Of a DNA stretch of 64,000 nucleotides, positions 13,242 to 25,006 are shown in pieces (position 1 is the first letter of the stretch; each line of letters opens with the position of its first letter). The DNA is from Jaltomata sinuosa (lineage: Eukaryota > Streptophyta > Magnoliopsida > Solanales > Solanaceae), in assembly GCA_003996215.1 (NCBI GenBank), contig QJPP01003123.1:248001-312000 (forward strand), written 5' to 3'. The position numbers were made by a program, and so were the translations under genes. The notes under the pieces were generated by a model. That model had not been told where the DNA came from and did no database searches. It worked only from the letters and a program-made list of their open reading frames with translations.

Positions 13242-13493
13242 AACATGGAAAACTGGGTGAACAGCTTAAAACATCAGAGGTAAGGCCAATATATAGCCAA
13301 CACTACCAACCCTCTATAGAATCTCAAACGGCCCAATAAACCTGGGGCTAAGCTTGTCTCGTCGACCAAATCTCATCACGCCCTTCACGGGCGATACTCG
13401 GAGGAAAACCCGGTCACCAACACTGAACTCTAAGGCATGAAGTCTACGATCGATGTAGCTCTTCTACCTACTCTGGGCCGCTCTAAGTTTATC

Positions 13494-14276
13494 CTAAATC
13501 AAATGGACTCGGTCCATGGAATCTCTAAATAAGTCTGTACTCTGCGGTTTGGACTCCAACCCAACAAACCAACCAATCGGCGATCTGCAATGTTTATCAT
13601 ATAAAGCCTCAAAAGGTGCCATGCCAATGCTTGAATGAAAGCTATTATTATACGCGAACTCAACCAATGGAATGAACTGATCCCATGAACCTCCAAAGTC
13701 AAGTACACAGGCCTGAAGCATGTCCTCCAGGACCTGAATAGTCCTCTCAAACTCGCCATCTGTCTTAGGGTGGAAAGCAGTACTAAGCTGAACATCCGTA
13801 ACCAAATCCCTCTTTATAGCTCTCCAGAACTGGGATGTGAACTGAGTGCCGTGATCTAAAATGATAGAAGTTGGAACCCCGTGCAACCGTACAATCTCAC
13901 CAATGTAGATCTGAGTTAACCTCTCTGCCCCGTAGGAAGTCTGAACCGGCAACAAATGTGTTGACTTAGTCAGCCTATCAACGATCACCCAAATGGAGTC
14001 AAAACCCCGAGTTGTACGAGGCAAACCAACAACAAAGTCCATAGTAATACCTTCCCACTTCCACTCAAGAATGGGAAGTCACTGCATCAAACCACCTGGT
14101 CTTATGTGCTCGAACTTCACATGTTGAGAGTTTAAGCACCGAGATATGAACTCTACCACGTCCCACTTTATACCACCCCACCAGTAAAGCTGCCTTAGAT
14201 ATCTATACATCTTTGCTGCGCCAGGATGAATGGAGTATCTATAACAATGTGCCTCATGGAGTATCAACTGTATCAA
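13494..14276 (-). pseudogene. Integrase of chromovirus B
   Basis: The zinc-binding part (14276-14079) has the HPGAAK and CLNSQH region. The catalytic core (14042-13494) shows the DDE triad contexts VIVDRLTK, ILDHGTQF and DGEFERT. The C-terminal part continues in other frames to the chromodomain. At least one stop separates zinc finger and core (about 14080). Integrase would insert the element cDNA, making the 5-bp duplication seen at its ends. Confidence 0.85.
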
Positions 14277-14507
14277 ATCACGAACCCTTGGGACACAAAT
14301 TCATCCATCAAACCTCAGAATACCATCAGAACCCAAAGTAGCCCAGCTGGCCTCACCCCGAACCACCTGATCATGAAGGTCACACAAACTCTGATCCTCA
14401 AACTGTCGACTCTGAATCTGATCAACTAGAATAGAGCAAACCTCAACACTGGCAAGAACTCTACTGGGATCCGATAATCCAAGCCTAACCAGATAGCTAG
14501 CCAAGGA

Positions 14508-14966
14508 CTAGATGTCTAAGGCCAACGGTCGCTCAGAAACTGAAAGTGAAGCTAGGCTGCCCATACTCACCACCTTCCGACTCAAGCCATCCGCTACCAC
14601 GTTTGCCTTGCCCGAATGGTTTAAAATATTGAAATCGTAGTCCTTCAGCAACTCAATCCATCTCCTCTGCCTTGAGTTCAGCTCGTGCTGACTTGTAATG
14701 TACTTAAGACTATGATGGTCGGTGAATATCTCACAATGAACTCCATATAGATAGTGCCTCCAGATCTTGAGCGCGAAGACTACCGCCGCCAACTCTAAGT
14801 CATGAGTGGGGTAGTTGTTCTCGTGAACCTTTAGCTGCCTTGATGCATATGCTATCACTCGACCCTGTTGCATCAGCACACAACCAAGACCGACCCCTGA
14901 AGCATCACAATACACGAAGAAACTCTGACCCTCAACCTGCAAATCTAAAACTAGAGCTGAAGTCAA
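14508..14966 (-). pseudogene. RNase H of chromovirus B
   Basis: The 152-codon ORF contains FVYCDASGVGLG, the GRVIAYASRQL strand, the YPTHDLELAA helix and FTDHHSLKY. These are the hallmark segments of Ty3/gypsy RNase H. It ends close to the start of a tether leading to the integrase at 14276. Confidence 0.85.
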
Positions 14967-15129
14967 TAAGGCCTTAAGCCTCTGGAAGCTATCCTCGCAC
15001 TGATCGGATCACTGAAATGGAACATCATTCCTAGTCAGCATAGTCAAAGGTGCTGCTATGGAAGAAAATCCCTCAATAAACCATCTGTAATACCCAGCTA
15101 ACCCAATAAAGCTTCAAACCTTGGTAGGA

Positions 15130-15960
15130 TTAGTAGGTCTAGTCCAATCACGAACTACAGAAATCTTACCCGGATCAACTCTAATCCCATCCTTAGACAC
15201 CACGTGCCCTAGGAATGTAATTGACTCTAACCAAAACTCACACTTTGAGAACTTGGCGTAAAGCCGATGATCTCTTAAAGTCTAAAGTACAGTCCTCAAG
15301 TGCTACTCATGCTCATCTCTACTCCTCGAGTATACCAGGATGTCATCAATGAAGACTATCACAAACATATCCAAGTATGGGCTATGCACCTGTGCATCAA
15401 GTCCATGAAGGCTGTGGGGGCATTAGTCAACCCAAAAGACATCACCAGGAACTCATAGTGGTCATAACGTGTCCTGAATGTTGTCTTAGGGATGTCCTCC
15501 GCCCTAATCCTCAACTGATGGTAGCCACACCTCAAATCAATCTTTGAAAACATGGTGGAACCCTGAAGCTGATCAAATAAGTAATCAATCCTGGGTATCG
15601 GATACTTATTCTTCACTGTCACTTTATTCAACTGCCGATAATCAATACACATCCGCATCGACCCTTCCTTCTTCTTCACGAAGAGAACAGGAGTACCCCA
15701 AGGAGATATACTCGGTCTAATGAACCTCGTAGCTAACAAATCCTGGAGTTTCTCCTTAAACTCTCTCAACTCAGTAGGAGCCATACAGTAGGGAGGAATA
15801 GAAATGGGTCTGGTGCCTGGCTCTAACTCAATGGAAAAATCAATATCCCTCTCGAGTGGAAGGCCTGGCAGGTCGGTAGGAAACACATCTAGGAAGTCTC
15901 TAACCACAGGAACAGACTCAGGAAATGTAGGGTCAACACTAGCATCTCAGACATATGCTA
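15130..15960 (-). pseudogene. Reverse transcriptase of chromovirus B
   Basis: The ORF 15907-15359 holds the N-terminal RT blocks: LPGLPLERDIDF, the SPWGTPVLFVKKK strand, CIDYRQLN and FSKIDL. A frameshift follows, and the FIDDIL catalytic box is read in another frame at about 15335-15350. It copies element RNA into DNA when intact; here it cannot. Confidence 0.85.
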
Positions 15961-16126
15961 GATAAGCTAAACACCCACGGGATATCATCTTTCTATCTTG
16001 AAGACAAGAAATGATCCTAGATGGTGCATGGCTAATAGAACCCTGCCACATAATTGAGGATACACCGGGCACGGCTATGGTAACGGTCTTGGCATAGCAA
16101 TCCAAAACTGCACGGTAAGGGGATAA

Positions 16127-16444
16127 CTAGTCCATTCCCAGTATCACATCAAAATCTAACATATCAAGTATCATCAGGTCAGCCCAAGTATCTAAATCAC
16201 CAATAGATATCACACAGGATCTCACAATCCGATTCACTACTAAAGAATCTCCTACTGGGGTCGAAACAGAAATAGGGATAGACAATGGCTTACTAGCCAA
16301 CCCCAAACAAGGCAGAAAGTAGGCCAATACATATGAACAAGTGGATCCAGGATCAAACAAGGCATAAGCTAGCTGACGATATACAAAAATTGTACCTGTG
16401 ATCACGGCATCCGAGGCCTCTGCCTCCAGTCTCCCAGGGACCAT
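16127..16444 (-). pseudogene. Aspartic protease of chromovirus B
   Basis: The ORF carries the single active-site motif ALFDPGSTCSYV followed by the flap and the DVILGMD box that ends the domain. Retroviral-type proteases act as dimers and cut Gag-Pol. Confidence 0.8.
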
Positions 16445-16459
16445 ATAGAACTGACGACG

Positions 16460-17949
16460 ACCCCTACCTGCCCAACCGCCATCCCTACCACCTGCTCTGC
16501 CATACGGGGAACCACCCCTAGCCTGACCACCACCCCCTCTAGCCGGAGGCTGAACTGCTCATAATAGCTCTGCTGGTTGAACTGTACCCTGTTGGGGGCA
16601 ATCTCTAGCAAAGTGACAAACCACACCATAACTATAGCAAGCCCCTAATGACCTACTAGGTCGGGATGAACCAGCAGAACCCAAATGGCCACCAGAGCCT
16701 AATGCCCCAGAAGCTGTACCCCTCGAAGACTGATCACTGTATCCCTGATGGCTGCTCTGACCCTGCTCAAACTGGAACCAGAAGCCTGAAGTGACGCCTT
16801 TACCAATTGGCTAGACTGACCCTGATGCTGTTGCAGCTGATAACCTCAGCCCTACTGGCCTGAACCTCTACTACTATGCCTAGAACCACTGTAACCACCC
16901 TGATCTCGAGGCCTCTTATCTTTGGCCCCGGGTCATGATGACATGAATCCTCAACTGTGTGGGCATAATCTACAATGGCCTGGAATGTTTGACTGCTATC
17001 AACCAATATCTCTGCAGGCTCTCTGAAATCTCTCCATAACCCCCAAACAAATCTATAAATCTTGTCTGTCTCGGTAGGAATGATCATAGCTCCAAATGGT
17101 GCTAACTAATGAAAATTGGTCTTATACTCTGAGACAGTCATAGAATCCTGTATAAGCCGAGTAACCTACTCCCTACGGTGCTCAATCACTCTGAGGTAGG
17201 AACTTGGCCATAAAGACCTCACAGAACTCAGACCAGGTCAAAAGAGGTGATGTCGAAGGCCTGCAAGCAACCTGTGCCCTCCAACATAACTTCATTGGAC
17301 CCTCCAACTGATATGAAGTATAGACAACCCCGTGAGTCTCTTATAACCCCAAATGGTGCAACATTTCCTCACAGGTGGTAATGAAATCATGTGGGTCCTG
17401 ACCCGATGTGCCAGCGAATCTCTACGGTGCCAATCTCAGAAACCTACCCAAGGCCTTTTGCTCCGTCTCTGTCATAGTAGGGCAAGGAGCAAGAGGTTGG
17501 GCAACTAATGGGACTGGAACAACCTCAGCAAGGGGAGCCATAGTAGCAGGCTCCGCTCCTAAACTCTAAACACCCAGGGCTTCCCTCGGATCGGATGTCT
17601 GCGCTGTCTCAGAAGGACGCTCCCCAGTCATACCCAATAGCTGAAGTAACAAACCCCGAATATCTGAAGACTAAGCTAGGGCTGAAGTTAGCATAGAAAC
17701 TGATGTTGGAATTGGTACTGCAGCTGGTGGTGCCTGGGCTATCCCCGAGCCCACATGTCACTGATCTGGAGCTAACTCTGGTTCGTAGTCATACTCAGGA
17801 TCTATATAAACTCTAGCAACTCTAGCAGGTGTCGCTGCTCTAGGGCGCACTCGACCCCTACCTCTACTTCGGCTACCACCTCGACCCCCATCTAGAGTCA
17901 GAGGTGCAGGGGCAGGAGGCTCTTCTCCGCTAGAAGCTGAAGATCTCAT
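16460..17949 (-). pseudogene. gag of chromovirus B
   Basis: The reading begins with MRSSASSGEEPPAPAPLTL at 17949, followed by an Arg/Gly-rich stretch. The capsid-like core continues in several frames from about 17500 (for example 17087-16800), and a CCHC knuckle (CYSYGVVCHFARDC) lies at about 16590-16650. At least five frame breaks are visible. The start is chosen because family-A gag begins the same way at 52451. Confidence 0.75.
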
Positions 17950-18155
17950 ATGAACTATCTACAGAAGAGTGAACCATAATAAGTGAGATTTACAGAAACT
18001 TTAAAGGATACTACGTACAAAAAAGGAACAAGAACAGTCTATTTTCCTAAGATGTCACTATAGCCTCCCGAAGATTGAGTACAGACGTCTCTACCTTGAT
18101 CCGTAGGACTCTACTAGACATTGACTCCTATATCAATGACACCGATGAACCTAGA

Positions 18156-18167
18156 GCTCTGATACTA
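18156..18167 (-). promoter_or_regulatory. Primer-binding site of chromovirus B
   Basis: The minus strand reads TAGTATCAGAGC, 11 of 12 bases of the tRNA-iMet-complementary TGGTATCAGAGC. It starts three bases from the 5' LTR edge at 18171. Confidence 0.85.
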
Positions 18168-18170
18168 AGC

Positions 18171-21100
18171 TGTCACAATCCGATTTCTCGGTCATGATGG
18201 CATCTACAACACCCCAAGAGGCAAACCAATCCCCGTAGCCTAGAACGGTTAGTAATGAGCTACCTTCTAACAGTTTAAGCAGAAAATTCGATAAATAAGC
18301 GGAAGCAAGGGCATAAGGAGAAGAAAATAGATAACAAGAGTAATACATATAAATGCGGAAACTAAGCCAAACCCAAAACCAGGTATCAAAGCGCATAAGA
18401 GCTAAACTACATTAGGAGTACAAAGTTCCAAAAGTCATATATAAACAATGTCTCCGAAACTATAAGAGTACAAAATACACCAAGGATAACTGAAGTCAAG
18501 CTCTGAACGCCAAGAGCTCACCCTCAGCCTGGATGATCCAAAAACTGCACTCTGCACGAGTCTCTGATGTGCTAACAGCGATGGCCCATGCTAGGATATG
18601 CACTAGAAAATGCAGAGGGTAGGGTGAGCACCAAATGTGAAGCACAAGGTACCCATTAGGTATCATAGGACGACTGGGCAGATATAAAGTAAAAGAGCAA
18701 TAGTAGACAGAGTAGAAGCAAACAGTCACAGAAATCAACGAAACATACACAGGAACTAGCCCAGAGGGAAGATAACATAAAATAACATATAAGGCTAGCA
18801 TAGAGAATATAAAAACACAACAGGCACAGGTGAAATTAAGGACGATGCACCTGGGATCCTTGCAAAAAGAGTATATATATAAGTGTAGGTTCTAGAAATG
18901 GGCGGTATACCAGTAACCTCGAGCGTAAAGAGTGGGAGAGAAGGATAAAGTAGACATACTCGGTAAACAGAACAAATAACCAGCCAAACCATATCAATCT
19001 CAAATCCTGAAATAACAGCCTAGCAGAGTCCAACTCCATACTTATACCCGTAATACATAATAATTCTGTAATAAGTAACGAGAATCTAACTACAGTCCCT
19101 CGGCCACCCATACAATCGAGGAACGCAATCAAGACAAAACAAACCCTCCGGCATCCCATATTATCAGAGCGTACAATCAATAACTAAAAAACACGGGTGG
19201 AATCCCAAACAATGAATGATATGATGCATGAAAATCTCATGGTGAAATAGAACCTCTCTATGTATCTCATCCGGTGCCGATCGATCCCAGCAGGCAGGTT
19301 TCATGGAAGGACATAGCTCGTATACCTCTACTCTATCGTATACCCTTCCCCTCGGCACACACAGCCCAAAACCTCAGGCCTGGAGCTGCAAGGTCCATGG
19401 AGGTCCCAGACCCCATACTAAAACTCAGAATCAAAACGTGTCCTTCGAAATCACGTTCGGGTTCAAGCCAGTGGCTAAGTCTCAAATATGCATACCTAGA
19501 CCCTGTCTAGAACTAAAAAAATGGAAAATATGTCTCAAAAACCCTTCCAAGGGTGCCCGGGCACAACCAGGTCTAAAACTATAGTAAAAACATCTCAGAC
19601 GCTCGACCCAGCCGAGCCTGATATCATTTCAAATCAGTAAGGAAACTCAACTAGCACTCCGACCCGGTCGAGTCTAGCAGTATTAGTAAATCATGATAAA
19701 ACCATATCTTTAACCTTCTTTACCCTAAAAATATCCACGTATCAAGTTAAATCATTTCCAAATCCGATTTCATCGAAAATGGACACTCGGGGCCATGCAA
19801 AGTTTAGAAAATAAGTTTTCGTAGGCCCAAAGCCAAAAATCGTAATAAAACTTGGAAAAACCTCATTATATCCTTGCAAATGATATGATCAACCCAAATA
19901 GATGCCCAGCAGCTCACAATCAACCTAACAGCCCTGCACAGGCTCCGAAGCTACTCAGCAAGCATAACTAGCCTAGAAGGATATTTCTATATCCGGGACT
20001 CGCGGATATTCCCAATAATCTCACCTTCTATGTTCCAGAGTCAACAAGACCTCACGGGGTCACAAGGGTAATAAATATATCAACTAATAGGAATATTACA
20101 CACAACGGAGGAAAGAAATAGGATGAATCATGGAAAAGCGATCAAGGTATGTGGTGCCAACCTAGTAACCCAACCCAAGGATGCCAACTAGTACAATTTT
20201 ACATGATATATTTGAAGTCTAGGGAGTTAAGCCATAACCTACTTGTCGTTTGACAACAAGCTGCGGGAATGATGATATCTGAGGTCGATCTACTCCGAGA
20301 AGCTCTGAACGAGAATCAAACTATCAAATTCCTGAATAAAATGTTAAGATGAGTCTAACGATACCCATATTACTACAATTGTAGTCAGGTCAATATCCGG
20401 GTCAAAAGCAGGCCCGCAGGGCCCACAACCCAAAACCAAAAATGAAAAGAACCACGATGACCTCAACAATTTCAAGAAGGCATGCTCCAAATTTGAGAAC
20501 AATTGGACAAGGGAAGGGCACCAAAACAGCCCACCCAAGTTGGGGATTAAAGAATGGAAATTTTGAAAATAAAAAACGGAAATTTGGCAAGAATTACTTA
20601 CCACAAAGATGGAATTTCAAGCCGAGACGGACAATCCTTTACTTCCATGAAGCATGCATGACCTAGGGGCAGCCACTACATAAGAATTTCCAAGCTTTGG
20701 TAGGGGAAACAATGGAGGAAATTAAGAAAATTCAAGGGAAGCTAAAAGGAACAAGTGGGGAAGATGACTTACCAAGAATCAGAAAAACACGGAAAATCCA
20801 CAAGCAATTGATTCCCCAAGGATTAGAAATGATCAAGAACAATTTTGGTAGAAAGAAAAATGAGTTTACAGTGAGAAAAGTGAGGAGAAGTGGCTGGAAA
20901 AATGAATTTCCAGTTATTTATAGCTGTTGGCCGCAACTGATTTTCAGCAATTTTCTGCAATTTTAAAAAACTCGACGGGGCATTCTAGGCACAATCAGAA
21001 ACTGATATTCAAAAACTAATAATGCTAATAGAGTGAAAATGATGTTCCGAGCTCAACGAAATCGATGAAACTTCCATACGAGGTCGTTTCGGGGAAATAT

Positions 21101-21612
21101 TGACCCAAGTCAACACTAATAAAAAGAAACTCAAAGGCTCGAAATGAGTCCGACTCACCCAGAATCCAAACCAACCATCTTTCTAGACCAAACTCAACAT
21201 TCTGGAGCTGATGGAATCATAAGATTTTGAATCTAACACTTCGATCATCAAAAATTACTTGAAGTTACACTTTCACCTCTAAATGGCCTAAAAATTAAGA
21301 AAACATCACAAACCCCACACTGAATGTTCTCAGGCCTCAACTAAAGGTCCAAATAGACCAAACTCATCGCTCCGGAGCTAACGGAACTTTTAGAATTCAA
21401 TTCTGACCATGTTAGCTAAGAATGTTGACTAAAGTCAATGATATTCTAAGTTTAAAGCTCTAAAATAGGCGAACGACTAAAACGACCAAACGAATGACTA
21501 GGGCACCAAACTACCGGTCCCAGCAAGCAATAAATGAATTGGGGCCACTACAAAAAGGTTCTAATAGTGCAATAAATGCAAAAATACGAAGATGACCATA
21601 AGGGTCATCACA
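18171..21612 (-). repeat. 5' LTR of chromovirus B
   Basis: 3442 bp. It is about 80 bp longer than its partner because the segment near 20267-20348 has no counterpart at about 11672. A TATA-like TATTTATAG word (read on the minus strand as CTATAAATA) lies at about 20916-20926. ORFs inside (for example 18496-19180) are not coding. Confidence 0.9.
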
Positions 21613-22342
21613 ACAGGTTGTCCCCATAGTTAGCTGAGCTTGAGGTATGTCGATTAATAGTATCTCCCACAGTCAGATTCTTGTTGCATTGACCATGTAC
21701 TCAGTATCTATTTCAGTATTCAATTCAACATATTATATATTCATGTTAGTACTTGGTCATTGTATCCAGCTCAACTTTCAGTTTATGCTTCAGTATGTAT
21801 TTCTATGTTAAGTTTTATGTCGTTCAGGTTAGCCAATATCTCGCATGCTCAGTACATTCAATGTATTGATGCATACTTTTGTGCTACATCATGAAATGAT
21901 GTAGGTTTAGGCACTCAATATCCAAACCGTGCTTAGATTGATTCCCAGTCCCTATTCAGCAGCTTCATTGGTGAGTCCTCATGGTTCGAGGATGATAGAC
22001 ATGCTTTATCTTTCAGTCTTCTTATTTCAGTTTTCAGGTTATTAGAGTTAGTTAGGGGCATGTCCCAGCAACTCGTATCAGTTAGAGACTTTCAGAAATA
22101 GATTAGATTCAGCTATTGAGTTGTTAGTGTTATTTTCTGTCATCACTATACTCTATTTATATTTTTATATTCAGACATGTTTTGGGCTCTTTCCCACTTC
22201 AGATATTAAGCTATTTTCAGCTTCCGCACAATATATATTTTTAACTAAAATTGTCTAGATATGCCAGACCATGGGTTAACTTGGGGTCACTTATGACACT
22301 GAGCATCGTGTTATGTCTAGGAGGTAGCCTCGGGGCGTGACA

Positions 22343-22600
22343 ACAAAGATGTCTCGCTTAATTTTCCTATTGGTGAGCACCATTTTTTAGATAAACACAT
22401 CGATAAGAATATGCCATATTTGAATAGATTCTGGTAGCATATTTTGGTACCATACCTTGGCTTCCCCGACAATGGAATATATAAACATTTGCAGCTTCAA
22501 CATTTCTTTGGGATTCTGGATCTCAATATTATGCGTAAACAACCATGATGTTCTTCAGATGCTAAATAAGATCCATTTCTATAGTGTTTCAAAACAATCC
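22343..22600 (-). pseudogene. NA1 gag2, N-terminal part
   Basis: Minus-strand DNA aligns with the plus-strand copy at 27120-27330, including the GGTACCA(G/A)AATGT-like block that encodes the W-Y-Q-N segment. It lies directly downstream of the protease, so gag material occurs both before and after protease in this element. It is broken by stops, and the rest is at 7890-8177 beyond the solo LTR. Confidence 0.55.
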
Positions 22601-22710
22601 CTTACTCACAAGGGCTCTACTCACTGGAACTTGTACTGTCAAAAGTGGTAACTCACCATAAGCTTCTTGTACCATGATAACTTATACTTCTTAAACTGTG
22701 GTTGGCTGCT

Positions 22711-23199
22711 CTAGTGGCTTGTAAGCTTTGAACACTTCAACTTTATCTTGTGCATGTATTGTAAGCTTTCAAAATGCCACATCAATAACCCTTTACCCTT
22801 AGCCAAGAATGGATGTCCCAAAATAAATGGAAATTCTGGATCAAGCTCAAAATCAAGGATTATGAAATCCCCTAGGAAGATCAATGACCCAATATGTACC
22901 AATACATCCTTGATAATCCCTTCAGGACTAGTCAGAGACTTGTCATCTAGTTGCAATATAATCTAAGTGGGTCGGGGACTACCTAATCCCATCTTTCTAA
23001 ATAGTGACAAGGGAATCAAATTAATGTTGTCTCCCAAGTCATAAAGAGCATTAGCCTTCACCTGTTTCCCAATAAAAGTTTCATTGTTGAAACTTCCAGG
23101 GTCTTTCTGTTTTGCTGGTAAATGGTATTGAATCTGTGAAGAGCATTGTTCACTGACGGATACCATGGAATTTTCAATTATTCTTCTCTTGCTGGTCAC
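22711..23199 (-). pseudogene. Aspartic protease of NA1 (Athila-like)
   Basis: Two frames cover the domain: KQKDPGSFNNETFIG and ALYDLGDNINLIPLS with FRKMGLG (23199-22963), then DFELDPEFPFILGHPFL (22956-22711). In Athila-type proteases the active site reads LCDLGASINLMP; here it is YDLGDN. The matching domain of the plus-strand copy is at 26580-26930. Confidence 0.75.
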
Positions 23200-24921
23200 T
23201 TTATCTCTTAAATACCTTGCATACTAGAGAATGCCCTGCAACATCTCTACAAAAGGTATGTTAATGTTTACCAATTTTAGTAGATCAAAGAACTTGGAGA
23301 AATCTTCCTCCTCTCTGTGCTGGATCAGCCTTTGTGGGAATGGAGGAGGTGGGTTTCCAAATCTCAATATAGACCACCTTCATGCTCTCACTCTTGGATC
23401 TTCAGTGCTAGGCCCTTCTACCATGTTTTGAATGACATTTTCTGACATGTTTCCACCCAATTCCATTCTGTTCCTTATGATAATTGCATTAATCTATTTT
23501 GGGTTGGGATCCATATCATTAGGTAGACCTCCCGGAGGCCTCACATTTTGTGCTTTAGAACCTTGACCCAATTGTCTCTCAAGACTTTTGATTGACAAGT
23601 TGTTATTTTTTAAACTAGCTTCCTGCTTTTGTTGACCTTATGCCAACTTCTTTAGAACTTCTTTTGTCTCATCAAGTTGGCCTTGCACTATGTTGTTTTG
23701 ATTCTACTGATAGCCTTTATACTGACCATATAACTTGTATTGATTTTGATTTTTAGACCTTGAGAAGTTTGGGTGGTTTATCCCATTAGGTTATAAGTGT
23801 TCCTGATGTTCTGATTTATTGTGCAAGTAGCCCATAAAATGTATGGAATCTAGATTAGCTGAGGACAATCAACCATATGAACACCTTCACAAACCCCATA
23901 AAACAAGGATGCTTATTGAACTTGCTGAACTTGAGCTTGCAATTTCACTTGCTCCATAAGCAAATTGCTCAACTTATTAAAATTGTTGTTCATAGTGGCG
24001 ATTTGTGCTTCTAAACTAGTAATCCTATCAAGTTCTGAAATCCTTGAAATTTTCTTCATAGCACCTCTATAGGACTCAACAATCCACTATGAATTTCTTG
24101 CTACTGACAAGTTCAACAAAAGCACTAATTCATCATAAGTTTTCTCCAGTGTTTGTCCACCTGCAGTTAAATCAAGAAACAATTCAGAGTGAATTCTAAA
24201 ATGTCAATGAAAATATATGTTAAAACTTCTTGGGTATGTTGGTGATGAGGACAACTTAGCAACAACATTTTAAAGCATTCCCATGCTTGGGGTAAGCCTT
24301 CTCTTTCTTTCGATCTGAACCAAAATATCTCACTTCTTAATTTGGCCATCTTTCCAGATGGAAAGAACCTTGCAATGAATTTCTTAGTTAAATCAGTCCA
24401 TGAAGTGATTAAGTTAGGATGTTCAAATTTTAGCCATCATTTGGCTTCCCCCAAAAGTGAGAATAGAAATAGGACTAGCCTCACATAGTCTGATGAGATG
24501 CCCTGTGTGATGTAGGTATTAGCAATCTCTAAGAATTCTGAAGATGCACTTGCAGGTCCTCATGTGGTAGACCTGTAAATTTCCTGCTTGAGTGAAATAG
24601 TTGCACCATATTTTGTTTTAGATCTCATTTTCTTGTGATTGTCGGTTTGATAATTTTGGAGGTTACATTACCAACAAGTGGGACTGCCACTTTTCAAATT
24701 GCAACTAGGGTTGGTGATGAGTTTGACACCCCTGCGTCTGCCATTATTATGGGTGACTGGTTTCTTTTTTCTTGCAACAAAGCTTGCTCCCTTAAGCTTT
24801 TATGGAAGAACCATTCAGGTTTTAGATGGAATGGCGTTAGGCACTCTTTGGTTTTGGAGTGGTCTACTTCTCTATTAGAACTTTGCATAAACTCATAACC
24901 TACAATAACATAGCGAAGCAA
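23200..24921 (-). pseudogene. gag1 of NA1 (Athila-like)
   Basis: Minus-strand pieces in several frames follow the Athila-type gag order: GLPHEDLQVHLQN (about 24570), the capsid core with FPSGKMAKLRSEIF (about 24360), the EREGLPQAWECFK segment and SCPHHQH (about 24250), then a Q/L-rich part and a linker to protease. It is heavily broken. The beginning at about 24760 contains NQSPIIMADAGVSNSSPTLV. Confidence 0.65.
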
Positions 24922-24979
24922 GTTGTCAACACTTGAAAAAACAAAACAATAGAAAAATCATAAGTGTCAATACTTTAAG

Positions 24980-24997
24980 TCCCCAACAATAGCGCCA
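24980..24997 (-). promoter_or_regulatory. Primer-binding site of NA1, tRNA-Asp type
   Basis: The minus strand reads TGGCGCTATTGTTGGGGA. This is close to the TGGCGCCGTTGTCGGGGA-like site used by Athila-type elements and lies ten bases inside the LTR edge at 25007. Confidence 0.65.
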
Positions 24998-25006
24998 AAA
25001 ACTTTT

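Larger units (their letters stand above)
9582..21612 (-). mobile_element. Chromovirus B: full-length degenerate Ty3/gypsy element
   Basis: Two LTRs (9582-12944 and 18171-21612) run from TGTCAC to ATCACA and flank a minus-strand gag-pol. The element has a perfect 5-bp target duplication ACAGG at 9577-9581 and 21613-21617. The domain order gag, protease, RT, RNase H, integrase, chromodomain is that of chromoviruses, most like the Tekay/Del group. All genes are broken by stops and frameshifts. The two LTRs differ visibly, about one base in ten by eye, so the insertion is old. It sits in the solo LTR. Confidence 0.9.
8178..22342. mobile_element. Solo LTR (about 2.13 kb) split by chromovirus B
   Basis: The two outer parts, 8178-9581 and 21618-22342, start with TGTAACACCC and end with GGGGCGTGACA. 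They are flanked by the perfect 5-bp duplication ACAAA (8173-8177 and 22343-22347). No second LTR or internal region of this family is present, so this is a solo LTR left by LTR-LTR recombination. It landed inside NA1 gag2, and chromovirus B later landed inside it. The ends are typical of Ty3/gypsy LTRs; the exact family is not identified. Apart from the repeat at 8346-8690, both parts are non-coding. Confidence 0.85.
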
